A program made the position numbers and the translations under genes. A DNA stretch of 55,281 bases from Perkinsus olseni (lineage: Eukaryota; Perkinsozoa; Perkinsida; Perkinsidae): positions 1-55,281 of the forward strand of contig JABANP010000349.1 of NCBI GenBank assembly GCA_013115135.1, written 5' to 3'. The notes beneath the pieces were generated by a model. The model saw only the letters and a list, made by a program, of their open reading frames with translations. It had not been told where the DNA came from and did no database searches. Below, piece after piece: positions 21,530 to 31,662 of the stretch (its first letter is position 1; each line of letters opens with the position of its first letter).

Positions 21530-21949
21530 ATGTTGGCCTCCCTCGCACTTTACGTCATCACAGTAATGCTGCGTCTGTCAGTAGCCCAACGCCCTGCCCC
21601 GCCTAGCGGGAAATATTCCAAGGTCGTCTTTCCGCCGACGGACTGCATCCAAGTTGACTTTCTCCCTGGCGAAGCTCCTGATGTGAGCCTATTTATTGAC
21701 TGTGGGGGCCACACTGAGACTTCCCCTGACTTATCCGTGGTTGAGAGAGGGAAATTCCACTACGAAGTTGCACCGGACAGTATCCCCGCGTACAACGACT
21801 ATATTTTAACGGTGGGTGCTCAATGCCCTTATGACGTCCAAGATGGAGATCTCAAGACGTTCGATTATGACTACAAAGTTAAAACCGTGACGGTCAAGTT
21901 CGAAGGTAATCCAGCAACTTTGGACGAGGGAGATTGTCCTGGACGTTGA
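21530..21949 (+). CDS. small secreted four-Cys protein, subfamily A (copy A5)
   Basis: 139 residues, single exon. The signal peptide is residues 1-20 (MLASLALYVITVMLRLSVAQ); Trp2 of the other copies is Leu here. The mature chain is RPAPPSGKYSKVVFPPTDC with the four cysteines (TDC, IDC, QCPY, DCP) and FDYDYKVKTVTVKFEGN. The conserved leader (TTTAG, 16-17 bases, ATG) is intact. It is closest to A6 at 24496 by the shared upstream repeat U and by PDSIPAY in the mature chain, so the two look like products of a recent tandem duplication of about 3 kb. Confidence 0.87.
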   Translation: MLASLALYVITVMLRLSVAQRPAPPSGKYSKVVFPPTDCIQVDFLPGEAPDVSLFIDCGGHTETSPDLSVVERGKFHYEVAPDSIPAYNDYILTVGAQCPYDVQDGDLKTFDYDYKVKTVTVKFEGNPATLDEGDCPGR

Positions 21950-23040
21950 AGGCCGAGCTAGGTTACGCGGTAGTACCGTGATGGTACGTGTTCTTGATCT
22001 TTACTATTTCTGATGGTTGTGCGCTGGTTATTCGGTATTCCAGTGGGTTAACTGGATTTGTCAGTACCAACCTAATTTCAATACCCCTTATACCACATAT
22101 TACAGTGAAGAATTGTTAAATGTTCGTTGCCATTAAAACTTCATAAGTCATAATGATTGTTAAGATAAGATTCAGAGGAGGCACACACACTCTCTGATTG
22201 AGAGAGTTTGTTGATGCACAAGACATGTATGTGTCCTCATATCTGACGTGACTAGTGCTGGTGCCTGATGCGCCCTGTCAAGCTATGGTATTGCTCATTT
22301 CTTTTGAGATACTCGTGTGCTTCAGAGAATCAGTGCACCTGAAGCACTAGCCGGTCATTGAGAATCTACTAGTCTTTCAACAGGAGCAGGTTGTGTTAAG
22401 CAGCTTAACTTATGCTCCGAGTCTCGGATTCCCAAAGAGGGCGGATTGTCACTTCCACCGTACTAGATAATCGGCTGTCCCCTGCCAGAGACGTGCCAGA
22501 TCCCAGATAGCGAGGGAAAGTCTCTCACTGCCGCCAGATCGGCATGTTTGGAGGCGGTTATCTGATGACCGCCCAATACCATCCAACAACTCACTGAGTG
22601 GCACTCAGTGGAAGAGGCAGCTACTGCTTGTCACTAGAAGTACAGCAAGCTGCAGCCAAGAGAATATGTGCTGACCGTGAGCCGACCGCGATCTGGCTTG
22701 CGCTCCTTAGGGCGCATGCACGAGGTTCTCAAGGAGGGCCCGCCATGAGAGCACGTCCTCAACCGATGGTATCATATGGAGCGTTTTCACGGAGGCACAG
22801 TGTTGCCCACGGATGCCGGAGGATCCCAGGCACAACCGTGTCATTCCTTACTGAACTCGAAGAGTAGTTTTTCCCGGAATATCGCAAATCCCATTGAGGC
22901 GCCGATCAACAGTATCGGAGATCGTTTGGACGTGCATAGCCATAAAAGATATGAAAAGGCCAACACCACGGTAAGCAGATTGCTTTCAGGCAATCAGACC
23001 ATTCGAATCGTGCTCCCACGCAGAGCTCAGCATGCTACGA
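21950..23040. repeat. 3' cassette spacer of A5
   Basis: The A-type spacer blocks are all present in order, with a roughly 40 bp insertion near 22410. After 23040 the minus-strand block follows in truncated form. Confidence 0.65.
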
Positions 23041-23149
23041 GAGTTAATGTAAGTGCCCAAACAAAATACGATGGACCTTTCTTCGAATCTGGTATTGTTG
23101 CTCAATGTATGATGGCCAGCAACTCTCACTTGGGACTTCCACTTCCAAG

Positions 23150-23275
23150 TTGGAAGCGATGAGGAAGCATTTCGCATTACCCTCACAAAGGACTTTGATA
23201 TCACCCAGCTGGGTAGCTGCTGCTAGCAGGAATTTCTGCAGCGTTCTTGTCGGTATCGTCGTCAGGGTTGTCGGC
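23150..23275 (-). pseudogene. conserved minus-strand ORF, truncated copy
   Basis: Only the C-terminal block (TLQKFLLAAATQLGDIKV, then CEGNAKC) of the ORF at 17740 and 31663 remains. Upstream on the minus strand it is fused directly to element R copy 2, so the N-terminal two thirds and all phnA pieces are deleted in this unit. The frame runs past the usual stop. Confidence 0.7.
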
Positions 23276-23282
23276 TTCATAG

Positions 23283-23530
23283 TCAGAAGGCTGGTGCCTC
23301 CAGAGCTAAGCGTCACCACGTCGCTGGTGATGCGGCCGACGACTTCGGTGACGGGGACTCAGCCCTCGTGAGATACAGTGCCGACGAGTATGAGAACCCT
23401 TACCGGCTAGGCTGAGTCCAAGAGTGCAAGTCTCCCTACAGTTACGTGGTGGAGGTGGGAGACAACATCCGGACGGAGCCCATCCCGAGTGTGGTGAAGA
23501 TCAGCTGCTAGGAGGCTAGTATCGGATGTT
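23283..23530. repeat. 230 bp element R, copy 2
   Basis: Second copy of the block at 19.01-19.26 kb. Here AACATCCG (about 23465) and CGGATGTT (ending about 23530) form an exact 8 bp pair around about 50 bases. Confidence 0.5.
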
Positions 23531-23739
23531 ATAGAAGAAGATATTAATGTTATTGTTGTCACTATGGCAAGTAATTGTTGAGTATTGATAGATGCGTTGT
23601 TCTTACTCTTTACTTGCATAGCTAGTCTGTTACGCTATAGCGGATGATACAATAAGAAGCTTTCTTACCACCCATCAGTCGTGGTGTTCGTCCTAGTGGG
23701 GCTACATATCAACGAAGTACTACAACATCGGATTGGCAC

Positions 23740-24205
23740 TCCATCACGCATCAGCGATCGAGGGCCTCGGTTCGAGGCGATAGGATGATGACTCGAGTGG
23801 ACGCATGATCTGCGACCCTATTAGGGTCATCCTAAGAGTTCGGGCCCCAGATGTCCCATTTGCTCGTATCGCCGCACGGTGTCACGCCCGTTGTCTGCAT
23901 CATTGTCTCCTGATGCTCTCTCTACGAATTTCCTTTTTCACGGCAGTGCATGGTGTCACTGACAAATTGAAGCCTTGGCGTCCTATATGCCAACCGTTTA
24001 TCACCGTCTTCCGGACTGACTCACGCGGGAAGGGTGATAATATCGTTCAGTCGCCGTGATTAGCGCGCAAAGGTGGCACTCAAGTTCATGCGTGCGAGCT
24101 AGCTGGAACAATGGGACGCGATCGATTAGGCGGCACAATTCACGCTGTGGCGGAAAACAGGCCTAACTCCGGTTTTGAGACTCGTGAGATTAGTCTCTCT
24201 TGACC
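23740..24205. repeat. upstream repeat U, copy 2
   Basis: Partner of 20800-21300. It lacks a few tens of bases around the CTGGGACATC inverted repeat but otherwise follows copy 1 block by block up to GACTCGTGAGATTAGTC. Confidence 0.7.
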
Positions 24206-24495
24206 TCGCATTGGTTACAAGTGTCGAGTTGCACATTCGGCCGATCCTGTAGGAATGATCAATTGACCTGATCACATTGATTCAATTCGCTAGATGAGCT
24301 GCAGACCAGCTGCTAGAAATATTAGAAGATCTATCGCCTCACTCGGCCACCAGCGTTGAGTTGCTTCTCCTATTACCACTGTTGGTCACAGTTTGGAGGC
24401 CGAACTATTAATTCCAATTGATTATCAAGGACAGTCTTGAGTTAACACGTATAGCCCTGAACATCTGTATGAGTTTAACAGTGTAACTTGCTAAT

Positions 24496-24918
24496 ATGTG
24501 GGCATCCCTCGTACTCTGCGCCACCCCAGTGATGCTGCTACTATCAGTAGCCCAACGCCCTCCCCCGCCTAGCGGGAAATATTTCAAGATCGTCTTTGAG
24601 CCAACGGACTGCATCGAAGTTGACTTTCTCCCTTGCGAAGCTGCTGCTGATGTGAGCTTATTCTTTGTCTGTGTCGACCACGATGAGACTTCCGATGACC
24701 TATCCGTGGTCGAGACTCATCCATTCTACTACCAAGTTGCACCTGACAGTATCCCGGCGTATGAGAACTTTATATCTAGGGTGGATGCTGAATGCCCTTA
24801 TGACGTCCAAAATGGAGATTTGAAAACATTCGACTATGACTACGGAGCCAATACTGTGACCGTCAAGCTGGAAGGGAATCCAGTAACTTTGAACAAGGGA
24901 AGTTGCTATGAGGGTTAA
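24496..24918 (+). CDS. small secreted four-Cys protein, subfamily A (copy A6)
   Basis: 140 residues, one exon. Signal peptide MWASLVLCATPVMLLLSVAQ, then RPPPPSGKYFKIVFEPTDC. It has extra cysteines compared with its paralogues (LPCEAA at the position of PGEAA, and FVCVD); the last family cysteine is in SCYEG where others have CP. It also has an inserted Ala (EAAADV). FDYDYGANTVTVKLEGN is intact. The cysteine changes could alter disulphide pairing. The leader has TTAACAG in place of TTTAG, keeping the AG at nearly the same distance from the ATG. Confidence 0.86.
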   Translation: MWASLVLCATPVMLLLSVAQRPPPPSGKYFKIVFEPTDCIEVDFLPCEAAADVSLFFVCVDHDETSDDLSVVETHPFYYQVAPDSIPAYENFISRVDAECPYDVQNGDLKTFDYDYGANTVTVKLEGNPVTLNKGSCYEG

Positions 24919-25880
24919 ACACCGAACTAGGTTACACGGCACTGTGCCGTGATGGTAGGTGCTCTTATCTTCGACCATTTCTGCAGGTTGTTCGCTGGCT
25001 CATCCGTGCTCCAGTGGCCGATCAGATCCGTCTTTACTAACCTACATTCTGAACTCCTTGTACGACAAATGACAGTGAAGCTTTGTTAAACGTTCGCTCT
25101 CATTGATACTCCATATCCTATAATGAATAATGTTTGCTATGAGACGATTCAGAAAAGGTACACACTTTCTGATTGAGAGAGTTTTTGTCCTCACATCTGA
25201 CATGACCAATGCTGGTGCCTGATGCGCACTATGAAGCTCTGGTATTGCTCTTAGCCTTCGTGATACTCATGTACTTCAGAGAAGTAGTTCTCGCTCAACT
25301 TCTGTTGGACAACATTCACTACAGTCATCCGCTGTAGGTTGCGTTGGATCCGAGAACTGGATTACGAGAGGGCGAATCCTCGACTAATTCTTACCGGCGT
25401 ACTCGGTTATGTCAAAGGCATGACAGATGACAGGTTGCCAGTGACAGACTGTCACTGACAGTCCCACACTGCCTCCCCATCGGAATGTTTGGAGGCGGTT
25501 GCCTGATGAGTCATCGAGATGAATGGTGTTGGGCGGTCATCAGTGATGACCACCCAACACTATGCAACCAGAAAGGCCAACCAATGCGACACCATAGGGT
25601 GCATGCATGAGGTTCTCGAAGAGGGGCAGTCGAGTGTCTCTCAGCCGGTGCTATCATATGAAGCGCTCTTACGGAGACATTGCGAAGCGCGCTTAGCCGT
25701 TTTGACGTGAGGAGTTGTCGTTGAGGATGCCAACAGCACAGCTAACAGGATACTTACAGGATATTAGACAATTCAATCCACCCTCCCACTCAGAACTCAG
25801 CACGGTTAAAGAGCGAATGTGAGTATCAAATACGGAAGACCTTCCCAAGATATCGTGTTGCGGTCTAATGTATGCTGCCC
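24919..25880. repeat. 3' cassette spacer of A6
   Basis: A-type spacer with internal rearrangement. The TGTTTGGAGGCGGTTGCCTGATGA block is followed by an inverted copy of the neighbouring GCCCAACACCATCC sequence, which creates the hairpin at 25526-25560. Confidence 0.6.
25526..25560. repeat. 17 bp inverted repeat, 1-base loop
   Basis: GTGTTGGGCGGTCATCA faces TGATGACCACCCAACAC across a single G, with one G-T mismatch. It arose inside the A6 spacer, where other units have only one arm. Confidence 0.85.
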
Positions 25881-26226
25881 AGCCACTCTCAACCGGAACC
25901 GATGAGAAAGCATTCCGCATTGCCCTCACAAATGACCTTGATGTCACCCAGCTGGTCTGTTGCTGCTACCAGGAATCTCTGCAGGTTCTTGTCGGTACCG
26001 TTGCCTCGTTAGTCTCGACTATCTGTATTTTGATGGCGTCTAGGGTCTCGACTTTTGCACGAGATAGAAATTGAGTAACGCCGCGGCACTCCTCGGGGAG
26101 CATATCGAGGGTGCAACCAGCATCCCTTAGCATTGCTGGGAGGTCGCGAACATCTATCATGGTCGAATCAGTCACGCGCTCGATGCTGATGAGACTCCGG
26201 CCATCTGCAAGCTGCTCGTTCATCAT
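25880..26226 (-). pseudogene. conserved minus-strand ORF, frameshifted copy 3
   Basis: From 26226 the frame follows the copies at 18078 and 32079 (MMNEQLADGRSLISIER, then TLDMLPEEC) up to TVPTRT. One base is missing there compared with the others (AACCTGCAG instead of AACGCTGCAG, near 25982). The C-terminal block (QLGDIKVICEGNAEC) continues in another frame. Confidence 0.75.
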
Positions 26227-26299
26227 GGACGATCCAAAAAAGATGAGTGCCCACGACGAGACTATCCGGGAGTGTTAACTCAATAAGTTCACCGTGAAT

Positions 26300-26650
26300 C
26301 TCATGGTTCATTCAAACTGGTCGCGTGGACGGAATCATCGAGTAAGATGCGTAAAAGGTCGAAGTTTCGACCGTCTCCAGACTCCAGCTACGGACCGTCA
26401 AAGCTCATGATGGACCGAACCGACAGACCTGGGAGAGATCGTGGAAGTCCGGGGTTTTCCCAAAGACGGTTCTCTGACCTCCGTCAAGTACAAGTCGCCG
26501 AGTCGATCGGCTGGAAGCTCTAATAAACCTGCTGCAACCTCACGTCGGTAAACCTGCGGATGATCGAGATGGACAGTCATGCCTTCGGGGTACGCCGCAA
26601 TGTCCGCAAGCTGTTGATGTAAGTGCAAGCATGCTCACCGTGAATGGAGT
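26300..26650 (-). pseudogene. phnA-like gene, truncated copy with exons 9-11 remnants
   Basis: Exon 10 is recognisable at about 26440-26555 (VYRREVAAGLLELPADRLGD), followed by a one-base deletion compared with the complete gene (GACTTGTAC versus GACTTCGTAC), which breaks the frame. The start of exon 9 is visible to about 26695, where similarity stops. Exon 11 is reduced: only its C-terminal end (the FDLFRILLD-type region) is detectable near 26330-26380. It lies behind copy 3 of the minus-strand ORF, in the same order as in the other units. Confidence 0.7.
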
Positions 26651-26734
26651 GGTATCGAACTTCCCCAGTTTTTCCACCACGCTTCGGCAACGCTCCCAGC
26701 ACAATGACCAGTCAGCGAGTTACGATATACGTAT

Positions 26735-27110
26735 CATAAAACGTCTGGTCTCCGGGATGGGGCGAGGTGCGGCACCCAACTAACGTCGCAAACGTCGGAA
26801 GGACCTCACGAAAGCAGCAGGGGTAACGCGATTCGCGTTATGCGAAGACAACTTGTGCCGTGGCCGAAGAAGGTACCACAAATGGCACACGCGTTCCGCC
26901 AGACACAAGTTGCCTCTCGAAGGCGTCGGTCGGAAAACTGAGAGCGTCATCGAGCACCTGACAGCTCGAGCCGGCGCTCAAGGCACTAGCTTGCTAGCGC
27001 GGGACTCCCGCAGCGGGAGGCATAGCTGGGACACCAGGTGTCCCGTTGTGCGCTCAACATGACACAGCATCTCTCCGCGCCGGTTTTAACCTAGATAAAT
27101 CACTCGTTTA
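26735..27110. repeat. dispersed element E, copy 1
   Basis: A block of about 370 bp matched at 47355-47685, 20 kb away and outside the array. Landmarks are ATAAAAC.TCTGGTCTCCG.GATGGGGC, GCGGCACC, AGGACCTCACGA, ACAAGTTGCCTCTCGAAG, ACTCGAGCC-type, TTTGCTAGCG-type, and a conserved end CATCTCTCCGC.CCGGTTTTAACCTAGATAAA..ACTCGTTTATCCGCTGA with a small GATAAA/TTTATC hairpin. No coding frame is common to both copies. It behaves like a short non-autonomous mobile element; the class is unknown. Confidence 0.6.
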
Positions 27111-27119
27111 TCCGCTGAA

Positions 27120-27800
27120 TTGCGCGGAGCCAATCACTGATTATCGCCAGAATCCTCGGCAGCCAACTCTGTACATCGACTGATTTGTAATTAGTAGGAA
27201 CCAGCCTAGTAGTTTGTCCTCGCAGAAACTCGATCCAGTCCTTAATCTGGCTCTCAACTCATTCCAGGCCTAGAAGGGCATTCCACCTCGTCCAGTCAGG
27301 CACTTTCGATACTGCGATCCTGCTCACCTGCCGCTCTTCAATTACATGATTACTAAGCCTACCCTTCACTTTTGTACTTTGTTCCCTCCGACAGGAAGTT
27401 CCTACCATGAAAATTTCTTACACCATTGTATCATATTGCCGACTCTCTGAGTCAGAGACTCTGACCATTTACCTGGCATAATTTACAATCGCAACAAGTA
27501 CGAGTCTGGCCGGCGGCAAGACCCGTCGAAGCTGATCGCCCAGTAACTGGACCCCAGTTCCGTGGCGCAGTCGATGCCTCAGCACCAGAGTGCCTCGCTG
27601 CGGTGACACTAGCGTCTCGGCGAATGTGCACGCCCGCGCTCGGCTGTGTATATTGTGTGGCTTAACGGGGTGAGCGAAAGAACATGATCTCTATCCTGGA
27701 AGCGCTCAGCTCCCGAAATATTGGTCTTCGTGCGACCTCGGTTGTTCCAGTGGTCTTCCTTTGCTATTATCTTTGTGTGTGCATATGTTGCGATGGCTCA
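27120..27800. other. no gene recognised
   Basis: Spacer between element E and the B2 unit. No supported coding or RNA feature. Confidence 0.45.
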
Positions 27801-27809
27801 TTGTATTTG

Positions 27810-28059
27810 TAAAGCTGGACGAATCAAATGAGAACGCGGACCTAGCCTTCCGACAGCGACGTGGCGAGCCGCTGCGGGGTTAGCTATCGCACATCCAAAA
27901 GTGCCACTTGCTAGCGTTTCCAGGCGGTTTGGGTTTGACTGCTACGCGATTCAAGGCAGCAGTCCGCCCGATAAATTCATGATTCAAGCTGCGACCCCGC
28001 GGACGTGTCAGGTAACCTGACTCAGGTTCACTCTCAGTACCGCAGCATACCCTGCTCAC
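27810..28059 (+). repeat. upstream region shared by the two B genes, copy 2
   Basis: Partner of 4316-4554, with small insertions (for example GTGGCGAGCCGCTGCGGGG). It ends in CTCTCAGTACCGCAGCATACCCTGCTCAC before the ATG. Confidence 0.6.
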
Positions 28060-28473
28060 ATGTGGTCCTTCTCCGTGCTCTGCGTTGCACTCGCCTTGCT
28101 CACCCAACCTGAAGCCCAGCACGCTCATCCTCCTCAAGGGAAGTATTCCAAGGTCGTGTACGCTCCCAGGGACTGCCTCGAAGTTGAATGGTTGCCCAAC
28201 GAGACCCACAAAGTTATTCTCTATTTGTACTGTGACTACGGTGTCACGTCCGAAACGCTTCACCTAGACGAGCCAGCCCAATACCACTACCAAGTTGCGA
28301 AGAACAGTATGGAAGAGTATCGAGCCTTCATAGCAGAAGTGAATGCCAGATGTCCGTACCGCACTCATGATGGAGACCTGTATACATTTGATTATGACCC
28401 TACGGCTGATGCGGTGAAGGTTCAGTTCGAGGGCAACACAGAAGCCCTTGTGAAAGATGGCTGCCCCTCCTAG
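28060..28473 (+). CDS. small secreted four-Cys protein, subfamily B (copy B2)
   Basis: 137 residues in one exon, the same length as B1 and about 90% identical to it. Signal peptide MWSFSVLCVALALLTQPEA, mature start QHAHPPQGKYSKVVY. The four cysteines are RDC, LYC, RCPY and GCP, with an N-glycosylation sequon in PNETHK and a FDYDPTADAVKVQFEGN core. Differences from B1 are scattered single substitutions, with no frame damage, which suggests both copies remain under constraint. The gene lies between the A6 and A7 cassettes, mirroring B1 after A1. Confidence 0.87.
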   Translation: MWSFSVLCVALALLTQPEAQHAHPPQGKYSKVVYAPRDCLEVEWLPNETHKVILYLYCDYGVTSETLHLDEPAQYHYQVAKNSMEEYRAFIAEVNARCPYRTHDGDLYTFDYDPTADAVKVQFEGNTEALVKDGCPS

Positions 28474-28950
28474 GGAATGCCCAGCTAGATTACGTGGCAG
28501 TTGATGGTCATGGCTCTTTACTAGCGGTATTACAGTGAGCTTGTTATCACCCGTTCGGTCCGTAGTCCGTTCTCCTATAGAGTAGCCTCATAACGAGGCT
28601 TCTCATTAGTTAGACATCATCATTCAATCCTCATTCCCCGTCATTATCACAGAATACCACAGCGCTTCTGTGGCCTACATGACCGATCCGACTGCGTGAT
28701 GCCCAGTGGTGCTGCAGTATCGCCTGTTCCCCAGTACTTGGCGATGTTGGCCCCCTTCGGCGAAGGGCCTTCGCGAGTCCGCGGTTATTGGTCGTACCGT
28801 GTCGCTAGCACAACGAAATGAATACTACCTTTGGTAATTACCTTTTCAAGATGACTCTCGTGTTGGCTTGCGAGTCCGTAGTACGGACTCCGTACTTACC
28901 CGAGCAGCTCGGCCTGAACTCGTAGCCGATTGCTGCGAATCACCAAGGCC
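28474..28950. repeat. downstream region shared by the two B genes, copy 2
   Basis: Partner of 4969-5375, with insertions around 28750 (GGCGAAGGGCCTTCGC hairpin) and 28870. Confidence 0.6.
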
Positions 28951-29700
28951 GAAGAGCGTCCGTACGGGGCAGAAACCCTGTGGAGGCCCTCCACTGGAGG
29001 GGCTTGGTAAGCTTCATCAAGGCGATTCGTCTTTGTGAATTCCAGCAACATGCAATGCTGACGAGGCCACTGACCTCAGTCTGGCAGCGATTGCGCGCCA
29101 CAAGTGCATCTAGCCGCAGAAGGCTGGTTGTGACTCGTTCCAGCTCAACCAGTGATGGGTTCGCTCCTGCGGAGATATTGGTAACACTGGAACCCGCACG
29201 AGTGCAAGCCAGAACTACGGAGATCCTCGGAGGTCCAAGCTGATATTTCCTTTTCCGCACTCCCGCATTTTTGGGATTACATTGATGCAAATAGCTTCCA
29301 TCATGTGGGCCGGGCCAATATGTGGCCAATTTGGCCCTTGCCGAGTGCGGAGTCAAGCGAGGCTTTCTATAAATGGAACACCGTGGAAATGGTTTCGGGA
29401 GAAAACCTGTGAAGCTGATCCTCACAGGATCATGCCCGCTGGGGTTCGCAATATCTCGCTATCTTCTGGGCAACAATCAGGCCGAAAGTAGTCGGAGTGC
29501 CGCAGATACAGACGGTATCAAACAGTCAATTGAAGAAAGAGCGAAAGACTTGTGACAAAGACTTGTGACAAAGACTCGAGTCGAACCACTTCGTGAAGAC
29601 AAACCTATGTGACCTGATATCCTATTCGGCGCAAAATCTAAGGCTATGCTCATGCTTTGCCTAGCGGACGGGAGCTCGGGGCGCCAGAGCTAGGAGCCAA
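28951..29700. other. no gene recognised
   Basis: Contains the degenerate block near 29.3-29.45 kb that also occurs at 15.8-15.9 kb, and a short direct repeat (GACTTGTGACAAA twice at about 29548-29573). Frames on both strands around 28940-29425 show no recognisable domain. Confidence 0.4.
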
Positions 29701-29714
29701 GGAAGCATCTTCGC

Positions 29715-30160
29715 TCGCCCTGAGCTGTCCCCGGGGACACTGCCTTGGGTCTTGTACCGTGCCTTGGATTTTGGCCATATGCGTTGGAGTTCGTACTTTT
29801 CCAGGGGTTTGGATCTGGGACTCGGCGTCCAGCTTGACGGCATAGCGTCGTCGCAACTTCATTGAAGGCTCAGGAGACCAAAGTGAGAAGGGCTCCAAAA
29901 GTGGACCGACGGCCCGCGATGAACTCCCAAACCTCTTCCGTGTAAGCCTTTTCTGCGTTCGGAGCGTCTTCTACCACCGTTTTGACCTCTGAGCATCCCA
30001 TGGATGCCGAATGAAGAACCCCTGGCCCGATTAAGAAGGAAACAGAAATCCCGCCTAAAACAGTTCCATGCTGTGTCCAGGGAGAGCCATGGTTCCCGAA
30101 AGAATGGTGGAGCCGATCCTGTAGGAATGGCCATTTCGCTAAGCAAGCTGCAGACCAGCA
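29715..30160. repeat. upstream repeat P, copy 2
   Basis: Partner of 1408-1890, upstream of A7. The minus-strand frame here is longer and cleaner than in copy 1 (about 29870-30160). Confidence 0.55.
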
Positions 30161-30335
30161 AGTCAAAAGCTCGTAAGATATTCAGAGTACTCGGCTACTA
30201 GAGTTGCTTTTTCTACTTTCACTGTGAGAGCTCAAACAATTCCAATGCGTCGTGCGATTGATCATCAACTACAGTCGTGAGTTATCTCGTATAACCCTGA
30301 ACATGTGCATGAGGTTTAGAGTGTAACTTTCTGAT

Positions 30336-30743
30336 ATGTGGGCCTCCTTGTTCTGCGTCATCCCAGTAATGCTCCAATCAGTAGCCCAACGCCCTGCACC
30401 GCCGAGCGGGAAGTATTCCAAGATCGTCTTCGTGCCGACGGACTGCATCCAAGTTGACTTTCTCCCTGGTGAAGCTGCTGATGTGAGACTACATGTTGAC
30501 TGTCTAGGCCACGATGTGACATCCGCTGACCTATCCGTGGTAAGAGTTTATCCATTCTACTACCAAGTTGCTACGAACAGTGCCCAGGCCTACGGTAACT
30601 TCAGATCAGAGGTAGATGCTGAATGCCCTTATGACGTCGAAGATGGGGATTTGAAGTCGTTCGATTATGACTACAAAGCCAATACCGTGACGGTCAAGTT
30701 TGAAGGGAATCTGGTAACTTTGAACTCGGGAGACTGTCCTTAG
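30336..30743 (+). CDS. small secreted four-Cys protein, subfamily A (copy A7)
   Basis: 135 residues, one exon, the shortest copy: the signal peptide is trimmed (MWASLFCVIPVMLQSVAQ) and the chain ends GDCP. The mature part is RPAPPSGKYSKIVFVPTDC with cysteines TDC, VDC, ECPY and DCP, and FDYDYKANTVTVKFEGN. The conserved leader is intact. It heads the unit whose minus-strand block is complete (ORF at 31663-32079 and the whole phnA-like gene), so it marks the unit from which the shorter ones could derive. Confidence 0.87.
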   Translation: MWASLFCVIPVMLQSVAQRPAPPSGKYSKIVFVPTDCIQVDFLPGEAADVRLHVDCLGHDVTSADLSVVRVYPFYYQVATNSAQAYGNFRSEVDAECPYDVEDGDLKSFDYDYKANTVTVKFEGNLVTLNSGDCP

Positions 30744-31660
30744 CGTTAAAGGCCGAGCTAGGTTACACGGTACGCGTTCTTAATCTCGACGATATCTGAT
30801 GGTTTCCACTGGTTCTTCCGTACCCCAGTGGGCCACTCAGATTCACCAGTACCACCAATCATACTTCTTATCAAGAAGTTTTTATACTCAGTTGACTCCT
30901 TAATGCGACATATTACAGCGGAGCATCGTAAAACGTATGTTGTCATTAATACCCCTTAACTCATGATGAGTAATGATTGTTAAGATAAGATACAGAGGCG
31001 GTATACACTTTCTGATAGAGAGAGTTTGTTGACGGTTAAGACATCTCTGTGTCCTCACATCTGACGTGACCAATGCTAGTGCCTGAGGCTCCCTGTGAAG
31101 TTCTGATATTGCCCTTTTCCTTCGCGACACTCGTCTACTTCAGAGAAGCACTGGTCGGTCACTAAAAGTCTACTAACATTCCAACAAGAGTGGATTGTGT
31201 TAGGATCCGAGTCTCGGATTCCGAAAGAGGCAAAATGGTCGTCTCAACGTTGTGTCACCGCTAAAGTTGGGCAGATGACAGATTGCCGCTCACCGTCTCC
31301 ACATCGACACGTTTGTATGAAGCGTTCGTACGGAGACACAGTGTTACCTCCTAATAACGGAGTATCCCAGGTACAGCCGTGTAGCTTCCAACTGAGCTCG
31401 AAGAGTAGCTCTTCACAGAGTATCGTAGATCTCGCTGAGGCGCCGATCAGGAATATACATAGCCTCGGGAGATATGAGAAAGCCAACACTGCGGTCATTA
31501 GAATACTAACAAGCTCAGCTTGCCAAGCTATCAGGCTATTCCGGTCGCCCCTCCCCTCAGAACTCAGCACGCTACGAAAGTGAATGTAAGTGTCCGAACG
31601 AAATACGGAAGACCTGTCTTAAGATCTGGTGTTGCTGCCTGATGCATAATAGCCAGCCAC
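30744..31660. repeat. 3' cassette spacer of A7
   Basis: A-type spacer blocks in the usual order, ending shortly before the stop codon of the minus-strand ORF. Confidence 0.65.
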
Positions 31661-31662
31661 TC

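Noticed and set aside
22598..22867. Frames in the A-gene 3' spacers as conserved small genes
   Set aside because: The spacers are conserved as DNA, but indels between copies change the frame everywhere. No frame survives in all units.
23455..23530. 5S rRNA or tRNA in element R
   Set aside because: The 8 bp terminal pair in copy 2 is not kept in copy 1, and no 5S internal control region or cloverleaf can be formed.
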